NCBI GenBank assembly: GCA_035048485.1
Contig: CM068580.1
Coordinates: forward strand, 40,041,585 to 40,105,584
DNA length: 64,000 nt
Source: Pteria penguin
Taxonomy: Eukaryota; Mollusca; Bivalvia; Pterioida; Pteriidae
Direction: 5' to 3'
Shown here in pieces: positions 26,301 through 56,205 of this stretch (its first letter is position 1; every line of letters starts with the position of its first letter). The position numbers were made by a program, and so were the translations under genes. A model generated the notes under the pieces. It saw only the letters and a program-made list of their open reading frames with translations, had not been told where the DNA came from and did not search any database.

Positions 26301-29300
26301 ATTTGTTTCTTTGGAGATGCTGGTGTGTCATGACCCTGAACCAAGGTTGCGGGTCAAAGGTCAAGGTCACTATGGACTCTATTGTAAAACTCTTGTCCGG
26401 GCTATTTCTTTTAGTTGTATGAATGGATAATGTTCGTACTTGGTACATTTGTTCCTTTGGAGATGCCGGTGTGTCATGACTCTGAACCAAGGTTGTGGGT
26501 CAAAGGTCAAGGTCACAATTCACTCTATTGTAAAAATCTTGTCCAGGCTATTTCTTTTAGTTGTATGAATGGATAATGTTCGTACTTGGTACAGTTGTTC
26601 CTTTGGAGATGCCGGTGTGTCATGACCCTGAACCAAGGTCATGGGTCAAAGATCAAGGTCACTATGGACTCTTGTAAAACTGTTGTCTGGACTATTTATA
26701 CCCCCCGCAAACAAAGTTTTGGGGGTATATAGGAATCACCCTGTCTGTCCGTCTGTCCATCAACCTTTGTCCGGGGCATAACTTTTATATTCTTTATCAT
26801 ATGATGATCATACTTGGTACATTTGTTCCTTTTGAGATGCCGGTGTTTCATGACCCTGAACCAAGATCATGGGTCAAAGGTCAAGGTCATATATATAGTT
26901 CTATGCCCTATTTTGAATTTTGGTGCCTCGGGGGGTATTTGTCCCGTTAGGACAGTTCTAGTTTTTTTTGTTTGACAAATACTGTATCAAGGTGAGTGCG
27001 GTAATCTTAAATTACACATTGTTTATATTTCTGTTCTAGATGATAAGGAAGATGTAGATCGCCATGTTCCAGATTATTTACAGAATGTTCCTTCAGCTGT
27101 TTTGTTGACACCTCCTGTACGTAAAACTCGAATACAAGAACAGCAGCAGGAAAAGCATCGTGACTCACAGACATCAGAAGCAGGTAATATTTGCCACAAA
27201 TCTTCTTGGCATTGCTTGTTAATGGTTGAATGGCTGTGTTGGAAAATTATTGTGGAATATTTACCTTAACAAGTCAGGGTTGATTCATCATTTGCCAGTA
27301 ATTTGATGCTATAAAGAGCAAAAATGCATATTAATTGCTGAAGAATTTCTGCTAATCAATTGTAACAAAAATGTTGTGAGTTAGGAGCATATCTCTCTTC
27401 CTCTTTAATTTTGTAATGTTCATTTAATTGGTTGGTTGGTTGATTGGTGTTTTACGTCGCTTTCAACAATATTTCAGTTATATCGCGACATGGAAGCAGG
27501 AGGTTACCAACCTCTTAAACATAGTGGCGCAACCCGGGAATCGAACCCGGATCGTCGGCACCGCAAGCCAAGCGCTTAACCACTACACCACGCCTGCCCC
27601 TGTAATGTTCATTTAAAGTGATACATGTATTTTATTTACTGTCATTTGCACTAACACACACTGTGTGTATTTTCAGGTATATCTAGTGTATCTGATGCTT
27701 CAGACCAACAGCCTCAACCACAACCCAGTTATCCACAAGCATTTGAATCAGTCGGATATCATCCTACACATTCACAACCAATTCCTATACCACATCAACA
27801 TTCTATGAACCCTAAGGCTGTATATTCACATGGGCAGAGGCCAATGCAAATGTCACACATTGTCCCTGAACCAAATCCACAGCTACCTGGTCAGATAATA
27901 AACCAACATAATGGTGTTTCAAGACCATTTTCTAATGGTTATGTGCCTCAGGACAATGAATCAACAACCTCCCAAGCACCATCAAGCAGCACTAACCAGT
28001 CATCTGTATCCATGGGTGCTAACAGAGTGAGTGTGCCCAGGCCTATACCACTGGTGCAGAGTAATGTAGGTATCCCCATCCATCCAAGACCTGAACAGCC
28101 GCAAGGAAGGCCTCCCTCTGGCAGGACCACAGAGGATAAAGACTTTCTGGCCTCGCAGATTGCTGAGCTGAACAAGCAACATGAGGAGGCCCAGAGAAGG
28201 CTTCATACATTAATGCAACAACAGCATGAAGGTGTACACCTTCCACAAGGACAAAATGTACAGCATACTATACAGGTATTCGTTCTGCAATTTTTTTGTT
28301 TCACTAAAGGGCAGAATTCCCATGATTGACAAGACAAAATTAAACCATGATTTTGATATATATAGCAAAATAGTGTGGTGAAGATTAGTGATGTAGCGAT
28401 TATCGCCGACTATCGATTATCAGTCGCCAGTGGGCTTCGATTTCGATGATCGATTACGAATTTTCATAATCGATTATCGCTAAGAAGAAGAAGAAACAAA
28501 TCAGAGCAAGTTATGCGCCAGTCGAACTGTCTCGTAAAATTGAAAAATCAACATGGCGAACGCCGACTGGAATAGTCGGGCACGTCTGACCCGGATTTAT
28601 GTTAAGCTTCCGGATCAGGCGTGCCCGACTAAGACTCAAATAACAATTCAAAAGTCGGAGGTCCGAGTGATAAATTGAGGGGAGTAACAATATATCCATT
28701 CCCAGGAAATAAGAAATCTGAAGTAAGTAAGTACTTGAGCTTCTTTAAAAAACGAGAAGGTCCCCAACAAAAGAAAATTTAGATATGTCGGGTCGCATTT
28801 TGTCGACTTTGTCGAAAGAAGTACGCCAACAAAGGTTAAACATTTGGTTTAAAAATTATTATTGAATTTTTATTCGTAGATATCGTTCATTCAATTATGA
28901 CAGACATGTAGCAGCACGTGTATCATTCTGCTTTTTACTTGCCAAAAAATTTTAAAAAAGAAAGAAACATATCTTCTTCTTCTTCCTTTAGTGCCTAACT
29001 TGATTTGAGCACTATGAACAAATGTACATATTTGAATAGGATTCAGGAAAGATATCAGTCATATCACAGCTTCAATTAATTTCATATACATTTTCAAGAT
29101 CCTGGCATCATTTATTCAGAATAGTACAAATAATGAGAATAAAAAAGTTTTCAATTTCAATTTATTTTCTTACTATCAATCACATCAGACAATTTTAAGT
29201 AAGTTAAATGAATAATTGTTTAATGCATTTAAAATATCTGGTAAAAAGAATGGATAGACCCTTATCGAGCTAAAAGGTTAGCCCAGGTGCCTAGGAGGAG

Positions 29301-31396
29301 TAATAAAATCCTGTGTTGCATGTCACACTTGCTGTCAATGACCTTTTTTAAAAGGTTTTTAAAGAAAAGTAACAGAATTTTAATTCTTCTGAATTTTTCG
29401 ATTATTTCCGATCATAGATCGATTATGGAGAGCTGATTAATCGATTATGAATTTTGTCCGATTATACAACACTAGTGAAGATGTATAATGTTAAAGGTAA
29501 TTTGTTTACAGACAATTGTATTAATCTGTCTGCTTGTCTTATAGATGTCAAACTGTCTTCTTACGCTTTCTCAAAGACTTTGATAACGATCTTAGATCTT
29601 AATTTTGATAAAAAATGATGTCATGGAAGAAATGAATGCTATTGCCTTTGGAATGTGAATTTTATGACATATCTAATTATAAAACTATGATATAAAGTAA
29701 ACAATGTCTGACAAATTGTCTCTGAATTGTATGTGCAGATAACAAAGCCAGAAAATTCTGTATCACCACCTATATCTCCTATATCACAGAGATCCGACTT
29801 CATATCAATACAGGGCATGACAAATCAGGTAAGTATCGTCTACATTATTTAGTACATGTTATAGAATGACATTACAATCTCGTTATATCATTAAGGGGTA
29901 TTAGGAGAATATACATGTATTTGTGTTACATTAAAGTTTCATAATTCAAAGAATTTTTTATAGATAGTTTTAAAATTCTTTGAATTATAAAACTTTAATG
30001 TAACATGTGTATTACCTGCAAAGCATCACAGCATTTTATGTATATATCTGTCTTTTAATCCATCTTAGCTGTATTTTAACCACCCATGATCATTGAAACA
30101 CAATTCTCATTATGTATTGAATTCTCTGTACATGAGTTACACCTTGTAGGTTTTCCTTTGGTACACCAGCTTCCTCAGATTATTTTCAGATTCATTTGTT
30201 TTGGTTTTAAGTGTTTCTGAAAATTTTAAATTACAGGATTCAACAGGTTGAAGTATTGCAAGGTATTTTAGTTTTAGAGGCTAGTTGACTTTTATGCTTC
30301 AGGTGAAAATTATGCCTGAATCAAGAGGGCAGGTACAGATCTTGTGCAGCTATATGTCTGTTAAATTAAACTTTTGCTTAAATTGGTCTCTCAGTACTGT
30401 TGAAGTAAATTTAATGTAATGTTAACAATTCTAAATCATAGCTTTTGTTGCAAAATATTTTAGTAAAATAGAACATAGGCCCATGTATTGTTACTGGTGC
30501 ATTTAGCTTGTAGATAGCATTTTGTGTAATTATTTTTCAGTTCTAAGAACAAAAGGGAGGGAGTATGGAATTCCTGAAAACAACATGCTTTTTGCATTTT
30601 GCTTCTTGTGTTTAACTTCCTGTGTTTTAAATATTTTACGTTTTTTCCTTTTGATTTTTTGTCATGAAGAAATAACCCATATAAGTAAGATACAACCCAT
30701 CATGTAACATCATCGATGGGAAACCATAAAAGTGAAGGTTTTTAAGGAATAAGGAAGGAATAATTGTATGCAAAATGCAATTTGAAGTTGCAAAAAGCAT
30801 GTTGGTTCCGGAATCTGTACGACTTATTTTGAAAGCATGGCACCATATCTGATGCAATAAAACTGTTCTATGCTTGGAAAGTCACAAGCACTTTGCAAGC
30901 TACTTTTTGCTTAACATTGACAAGAAAAAGACCAGCTGACATGAAGAAACAACAATATAACATACAAAAAAGGTACAATCCAACATATTACATCATTGAT
31001 GGGAAATCACAAAATGCTAAGTTTTTGCAATCAATGTTTGCAAGATGCAATTTGAAAAACAGAAGTTGTAAAATGCAAAATGCAGTGTGCAAAAAACATG
31101 TCAGTTCAGGAAATCTATATGGGAGGGATTTGAACTCTATTAAACATTGCTTATTCTCTTGAAGAAAAGTGTTGAAAAAAAGTGTCAGGTGCTAAAACAA
31201 TGTTTTTATGGTCAAGTACCTGTTTTACTGGATTTGATACTTGATTTCGTATGAATATTTTGATTTTTGGTATTCTCTAATTCAAGGCTGATTTGCATTT
31301 CAGAATGTGAATTTTAACCCAAAGTATGGTCGAGGAATAATGGTGTCTTTGCCTAGAGTAGACATGTCCTTAGATAGCAGCCTCTCACCGAGATAG
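11383..31396 (+). CDS. SPICE1: Spindle and centriole associated protein 1
   Basis: Coding exons: 11383-11469, 12793-12840, 13148-13220, 13786-13865, 15463-15534, 16930-16985, 17508-17617, 18536-18730, 18999-19180, 19481-19630, 20257-20349, 20926-21018, 21281-21389, 27040-27183, 27677-28275, 29739-29828, 31304-31396 (TAG). All junctions are GT-AG and the frame closes at 757 residues (human about 855). SPICE1 is a coiled-coil protein of centrioles and spindle microtubules, needed for centriole duplication, spindle assembly and chromosome congression. Family marks: MSFVRI start; RATPEE (about 40); TGFPNVTAAPN (about 123); the conserved block LEGLENEIAEYERQTGR followed by SGYTLSLVDSVTKLTRYLKE (302-351); coiled coil 352-413; PSAVLLTPPVRKTRIQ (about 467-482); a Pro/Gln/Ser-rich region; and a second conserved helix, SQIAELNKQHEEAQRRL (about 657-673). 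The start matches the human N-terminus. An acceptor 3 nt upstream of the ATG implies a non-coding 5' exon. Confidence 0.95.
13277..13652 (+). mobile_element. tRNA-headed SINE joined to a fold-back element (SPICE1 intron 3)
   Basis: GCCGGCATGGCCTAGTGGAA at 13278 is the same tRNA-like A-box head as in the SINEs at 22478 and 50412. After about 50 bp it runs into a fold-back of the 5846-6262 family: GGGGTCATGTTCTGGTGAAC is mirrored by GTTCACCAGAACATGACCTC (13533-13560). The composite suggests one element inserted into, or captured by, the other. Confidence 0.6.
14013..15084. mobile_element. Dispersed element ending in CAGGTGAGC motif (SPICE1 intron 4)
   Basis: It starts TCTCACCTGAGTCAAAAGCG and ends GCTCAGGTGAGCAACATAGA followed by a CCACTTTGGTCTCTTGT tail. 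The CTCACCTGAG/CTCAGGTGAG ends are inverted. The start (ATTTTTCACATTTTCAACTC) and end resemble the larger element at 23435-26056. No coding frame of note. Confidence 0.6.
15793..16762. mobile_element. TA-flanked element with acidic C-terminal coding relic (SPICE1 intron 5)
   Basis: The ends CCATATATACTTGTCTATAA (15793) and CAACTTATAGGCGCGTATAA followed by ACGG (to 16762) are inverted and flanked by TA (15791-15792, 16763-16764). Near 16242-16381 the plus strand holds a short intact frame ending at a TAA at 16379. It reads EDKGVDIYDDIPLSELQIKL followed by FNDDSDDGSDEFEGW. Acidic tails of this sort close many pogo/Tigger transposases, which also use TA targets, so this is probably an internally deleted pogo-class element. 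The family placement is inference. Confidence 0.68.
17985..18280. repeat. Dispersed AGGTCA-containing repeat (SPICE1 intron 7)
   Basis: It opens GATGTGTTTGTGAAACACAA, then ATGCCCCCAGCAATGG, and closes with GACAGACAAATAAATAAATG and an ACATGCCCCC word. Its middle has AGGTCATTGTCAAGATCACAAGGTCA-type text (split half-sites). A related copy starts at 32367. No coding content. Confidence 0.6.
20560..20800. repeat. SINE tail remnant with three 44-bp tandem units (SPICE1 intron 11)
   Basis: Words typical of the SINE body at 22478-22749 (GATGACACTCACCTGATGCA, GTCTCATCTGAAAGACAG) flank an exact-period array. The 44-bp unit TGAAGCAGTGAGTGATCTTT... begins at 20631, 20675 and 20719 and runs to 20762. The three units differ at only a few bases, so the array is much younger than the decayed SINE around it. 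Confidence 0.72.
22015..23400. mobile_element. Nested TA-class element, copy 3, with internal SINE (SPICE1 intron 13)
   Basis: From about 22118 the sequence matches copies 1 and 2: GAGTATAATATGCACCTAAA, then GACCTCGAAAATCATG; the right end is GAGAATTTACGGTAC near 23371. The left terminus is damaged. The SINE at 22478-22749 sits inside it. Flanking 22015-22110 and 26060-26155 are TTTTTGCG/CGCAAAAACGC-type words that look like the two ends of another, outer element. This gives at least three layers of insertion. Confidence 0.6.
22478..22749 (+). mobile_element. tRNA-derived SINE, full-length-like
   Basis: The head has a Pol III A box (AAGGCCTAGTGGTAACGC) and a B box (GGTTCGATTCC, 22528-22538) with tRNA-like spacing. 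The body follows (GTCTTTCGGATGAGAC; GATCCTTCACTGCTTCGGGT; TGCATCAGGCAGATGCCGTC) and the tail is AACAAAACTCAATCAATCA. A minus-strand copy at 50164-50412 shares head, body and tail, which defines the family. The short CAATCAAT tail suggests LINE-mediated retroposition. Confidence 0.85.
23435..26056. repeat. 2.6-kb element with internal tandem units (SPICE1 intron 13)
   Basis: It opens with a perfect 19-bp hairpin (23435-23453 and 23457-23475, loop AAA) built on GCTCACCTGAGCC. It closes with CTCAGGTGAGCGATATAGGC and a CCACTTGGGCCTCTTGT tail. The interior is an imperfect tandem array. The block CCATTTTTCACATTTTCAAC recurs at about 23814, 24319, 24611 and 24950, with linked blocks GGTAAATTTCATCCAA and CACCATGTCTAAAAAGTA, and A8-10/G7-10 homopolymer junctions. 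It looks like an element that grew by internal duplication. The short frames in it are repeated, not genes. Confidence 0.75.
26158..26962. repeat. Tandem repeat, ~146-bp period, AGGTCA-rich (SPICE1 intron 13)
   Basis: It begins TTTATACCCCCCCCCTTCCC, then GTCTGTCCGTCTGTCTGTCC, and ends TTTGTCCCGTTAGGACAGTT. The anchor GGTGTGTCATGA recurs at 26322, 26468 and 26614, exactly 146 nt apart each time, and again at 26842. Units carry GGGTCAAAGGTCAAGGTCAC. A restart (CCCCCCGCAAACAAAG, about 26701) makes it a partial duplication of the whole element. The same element type occurs at 53624-54226 (minus) and 59838-61175. Confidence 0.82.
27428..27601 (-). mobile_element. tRNA-headed SINE (SPICE1 intron 14)
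   Basis: On the minus strand it starts GGGGCAGGCGTGGTGTAGTG (A-box region GTGTAGTGGTTAAGCG). It has a B box GGTTCGATTCCCGGG and ends in CAATCAACCAACCAACCAAT. The head differs from the SINEs at 22478 and 50412, so this is a second family. An intact tRNA gene is unlikely, because the head runs straight into the SINE body with no acceptor-stem pairing. Confidence 0.75.
28386..29474. mobile_element. hAT-superfamily element with BED-finger relic (SPICE1 intron 15)
   Basis: The 8-bp target duplication GTGAAGAT is perfect (28378-28385 and 29475-29482). The ends are TAGTGATGTAGCGATTATCG and, on the complement, TAGTGTTGTATAATCGG; the 8-bp duplication and this end type are hAT hallmarks. Subterminal ATCGATTAT words are dense at both ends. 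At 28711-28842 the plus strand reads KKSEVSKYLSFFKKREGPQQ, a stop, then ICRVAFCRLCRKKYANKG. That is the first half of a BED zinc finger, which sits at the N-terminus of hAT transposases. The rest of the transposase is deleted, so it moves only in trans, if at all. Confidence 0.88.
29924..30005. repeat. 82-nt near-perfect hairpin (SPICE1 intron 16)
   Basis: Arms 29924-29957 and 29972-30005 are 34 nt each and complementary at 33 positions, around a 14-nt loop (TTTATAGATAGTTT). The pairing is tighter than for a microRNA precursor. A young fold-back or a dsRNA-forming intronic element is more likely. Confidence 0.75.
30545..31130. repeat. Degenerate tandem/inverted repeat block (SPICE1 intron 16)
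   Basis: Two direct copies about 285 bp apart share ACATCATCGATGGGAAACCA / ACATCATTGATGGGAAATCA (about 30708 and 30989), then a TGCAATTTGAA word and a GCATGTTGGTTCCGG / ACATGTCAGTTCAGG word. The left end (GGGAGGGAGTATGGAATTCC) is also inverted relative to the right end (ATATGGGAGGG after AGGAAATCT). No coding content. Confidence 0.5.
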
Positions 31397-34300
31397 AGGA
31401 CATCATCAGAAAGTGGACATGGAATATTTGATATTGAAGATTTGCCATGGTTTTACATTCTGTATCAGAACTACACATGAATTCATAAGTGTGTAAATTT
31501 TACATTGTCATATTCCAATTTATGTAAGATATATTCCTTATTTAAATCATATAAGAATCTATATTACTTTGTTGTTGTTTATGATATTCCTTTTTATTAT
31601 GGTATAAATTATTTGAACTACCTAGTATCAACAAATTTGTTTTCTTTGTGTGGGTAATCCACAACATATTTACATCATGTTTTTTTTACTTTACTCAGAA
31701 AAAGTATCGAGAAAGCTTAAAGACTACTGCTCTGAAACTCTCTTTCTCAGCTCTTCACTTCTGTCCAGTATGGGTTAAAATCTAGGTCAGCGTAAGTGGG
31801 AGAGTCTGCTGATTTACCAGCTGAAGGTCAGCAGTTTTCTCGTGATACTCTGGTGTGCCCCCCTCCCCACTTAACACTGGCTTCACCATATAGACGACAG
31901 TAGATAGACTACAATAATTATTTAAATCTTCTAAGAAGAACAAAGGTACCGAGTGACATTAATGTTCATGTTAGTATACCATTTGTTCCGAAAAATTATA
32001 TAGTCTTGTGGGTTAAAAATGCATTTTCAGATTTATTTTCTATTCTAGTATTTTCATTGTTACAAATCTACTGATCGAGTAGTATCTGGCGTTTGATTTT
32101 TACAAAATGTCACCAAGTTCAGTAAAATAGCAAAAGTTTAACTGCTCAAAATCTGTATATAATAGATTATTATTTCTTCTTGATCCCTTTATAAAGAACA
32201 AGCATTCTTACTGTTGCTGAAGCAGTAGACTTTACCCAGTGGTTTGAGCAAATGCGATTAAGGCCTATGCAAATGGAGGACCAAGTCTGCCAAATGTGCA
32301 ACTTGAAGGAGATCTGTTATTTCCCATTCCAAAGCCACATACCTTGTTTATCTGTATTCCAGAAAGAACCAGATGTGTTTGTGAAACATAAATGCCGCCA
32401 GCAGCACCAAGTCCAGATAAAGCAAATTTTGCAATGTCCTTTATCTTGATTACACCCCACCTCATGGAAATACACGTGAAATATGGAAGCCCTACATCTT
32501 ACGATTCACAAGTTAAAACCGATGTTCAAGTTTTTTAAATGTAGGTGAAAGGTCAATATCAAGGTCACAAGGTAAAAAATTATTGTTCCAATAGAAAGGT
32601 CTTGTCACAAGGATTATGTATGTCAAATATGAAAGCCTTAACTCTTATGATTAAAAAATTTTGAATATAGGTCCAAGGTCATGAGGTCGGAAATTATTAT
32701 TCCGACAGAAAGGTCTTGTCACAAAGAACATGCATGTGAAATATGAAAACCTAACCTAACCTTAATAATTATAATCTGGACAAAATTTAAACGGAAGTTT
32801 ATGGTAACTTTGAAACTGGTCACATGATCTTTGTTTCTTGTTTTACATGATGCCAAGATTATTTCACTGCTATAGTGAAGGCATCTGCCTGATGCATTGC
32901 ACAGAAATTTGGATCAATACAATTGGCAACGAATAGAAAGACTCATTCAATTCCCAGTGTCGGTACGATATACTTATTGTACTTAATTTTGCAGTCCATG
33001 AAAACCTTGATTTTGATCACATGACCGTGTCATGGTCACAATATGCATTTCTGTCATGAGCAATGCAACAATTATCAAAGTAATGGTTGACCACACATCA
33101 TTGTTTACAGAGGGTCTTAATTTACCACTTGAAGGGTCACAATATGAAGAATTGCACATGTACTTACTGTCTTGTGAAAACAACATGAGGCATGCCTCTT
33201 TCAAAAACCACTATGAAATCACCAGTAAGTGGGGGATCAACTTGACTACTGTGGGATCATTCTGAAATTATTTAAAATCCCATAGTATTTCCTGGGAGAA
33301 GATGGTAAAATCATGCATCATACAGGCATGGTTGCTAACAGGATTTTTCTTCGTAAATTCTGGGACGACTAATATTAGATCATTCTATAAAAAATTAAAA
33401 TGCATCATATTTTGAAAGAAATTAAAAGACCAACAAGACAAAAATGCTTCCAGAGGGAAGCAGGTATCCTTTTCCCATTATTCTTGGTACTGGTACCTGA
33501 CCTTTATTAATTGATAAAAAAAACCTTTTAAAAAAAACCTTGATATAATCCATCTTTACATTAACTATTATCACATAATTTCATTGTTCTTTGTTCATTG
33601 ATACAGGCCATGAAGCCAGAAATTCGGGAAATGAGTATTTCATCTTGTTCATAGGTAAATGGACAAAAGGTTTGGTATAACACTGACAGCATGCTGTACA
33701 AGAATTACGATGACAAATAAGGAGTGTTCTTTATACGTTTACAAACGGTAGAAAACAAGCAAACGACCTCTGATTATTTGTATTTTATTTGTTTGTATTT
33801 CATGAATAATTAGAAAGAGTACCAATAAAATGATCATTCCTTCCACATTTAAACGTATGCATGAGGCGGAATAATCTGAAAATGTAAGGTAAATTCTATC
33901 TTCTGAATCCGCAGCTCGCTAATAAAAAATATGCCTGAGGGATACATTATTACAACACAAACTAGACACTTATAACAGTGTCAAAACACGGGTATACAGG
34001 TAATATTAATGAAAAAAGGGGAGTATACAATGGAGTTTGCCATGTGATTAAACTTCATTAGCAGGAACAACTTCATCTTGCTACTGTCATTGTGAATATC
34101 ACAAAAGTTCTCACGATAAAATTTGTTCAGGTCTGGTGAAAATGTTCTGAAAACTGTGATTCACATAAACATATGAATCGTTTTTTGATCTGAAGACTTG
34201 CTTTCCATTGATTAGATTCTACTCTTGATATACGTTTTCAATTTTCCTAGTAAAGTACATGTTTCATAATTATGGTATACCACTGATCCTAAATAAATAA

Positions 34301-34482
34301 AGCAGATAATTCGTGAAATTAAAACAATAATCTTGCCCCTAAATACACTACCGGTATATGTAGTACCACATCTGTATTACATGACCATATATTCCAGTTC
34401 CAATTACGGTGAACCCCTGATGAGCAAGTCTGTCGAATGCTAAGTAACAGACTGCCATACAAAAAAAGAAAAAAGATCAATG

Positions 34483-34513
<31 letters not shown>

Positions 34514-34776
34514 TTCATAATAAAACAGCAGTTAGATCCAGACTACGTCACACTAGTATGTCTTATATCTTCTTATAGCCTGCTTTACTTGGTAATTGAG
34601 CAACAAGCCATACATTATCACAAATCTACATAGGTGAGCTCTTCTAATCTGATGTTCTGTTGTCAGATGGTAAATAATGAAAGGCATGTCACACTTCTCT
34701 GTACATTGTTCCCCGTATCTTGGTAAAGGGGTCAGTTTGGTGTGTAGATGAACCGATTGCTTGATGATATTTACTG
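31397..34776. other. Convergent 3' flanks of SPICE1 and CARM1
   Basis: This should hold the 3' UTRs of both genes. No further coding exon is visible. Repeats include a relative of the 17985 family at about 32367-32830 (GATGTGTTTGTGAAACATAA, then AGGTCA words) and a SINE-tail fragment at about 32862-32960 (GGCATCTGCCTGATGCATTG). An A-run of about 29 lies at about 34483-34512. Hexamer candidates for cleavage face each other at 33784-33829. Confidence 0.55.
33784..33829. terminator. Facing poly(A) signal candidates for CARM1 and SPICE1
   Basis: AATAAA reads on the minus strand at 33784-33789, about 990 bp beyond the CARM1 stop. On the plus strand it reads at 33824-33829 (ACCAATAAAATG), about 2.4 kb beyond the SPICE1 stop. 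The CARM1 distance is ordinary. The SPICE1 one would need a long 3' UTR; non-canonical ATTAAA words lie nearer, at 33395 and 33421. If both are used, the transcripts overlap by about 40 bp or slightly more. Confidence 0.4.
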
Positions 34777-55987
<21,211 letters not shown>

Positions 55988-56205
55988 CTTTGTGAATTTC
56001 GCGGACAACTCAAAGAATAAAGTCTGCTTCCGCGGTCGAGGTTTTTTAACTTCGACGTGGCAGTAATATAAATCGCCGATAAACTTCTTTTTATATCAAT
56101 GTATCACCGTTTCTTGCCGATTTCCGAGGGAAATCTGCATAAATAAAATGACAAATTTGATCACACAAAGGGGGGTATTTTGAAACGGACTATAGTCCGG
56201 GAAAA
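55988..56205. promoter_or_regulatory. Bidirectional promoter between CARM1 and EXOSC3
   Basis: The CARM1 ATG (minus, 55987) and EXOSC3 ATG (plus, 56206) are separated by only 218 bp, so both 5' UTRs and start regions must lie here or just inside the genes. CpG-containing words (TTCGCGGACA, TTCCGCGGTCGAGG, CTTCGACGTGG, AATCGCCGAT, TTGCCGATTTCCGAGG) are denser than in the surroundings. A perfect 14-bp palindrome, CGGACTATAGTCCG, sits at 56186-56199, six bases before the EXOSC3 ATG. No TATA box is clear in either direction. Confidence 0.75.
56186..56199. promoter_or_regulatory. 14-bp perfect palindrome next to EXOSC3 start
   Basis: CGGACTATAGTCCG reads the same on both strands. It sits in the shared promoter, immediately 5' of the EXOSC3 ATG. 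It could be a dimeric factor site or, in the mRNA, a weak hairpin beside the start codon. I know of no named factor for this exact word. Confidence 0.5.

Noticed and set aside
27948..28246. Three minus-strand open frames of 67-75 residues
   Set aside because: They are antisense shadows of SPICE1 exon 15, whose plus-strand frame has clear conservation.
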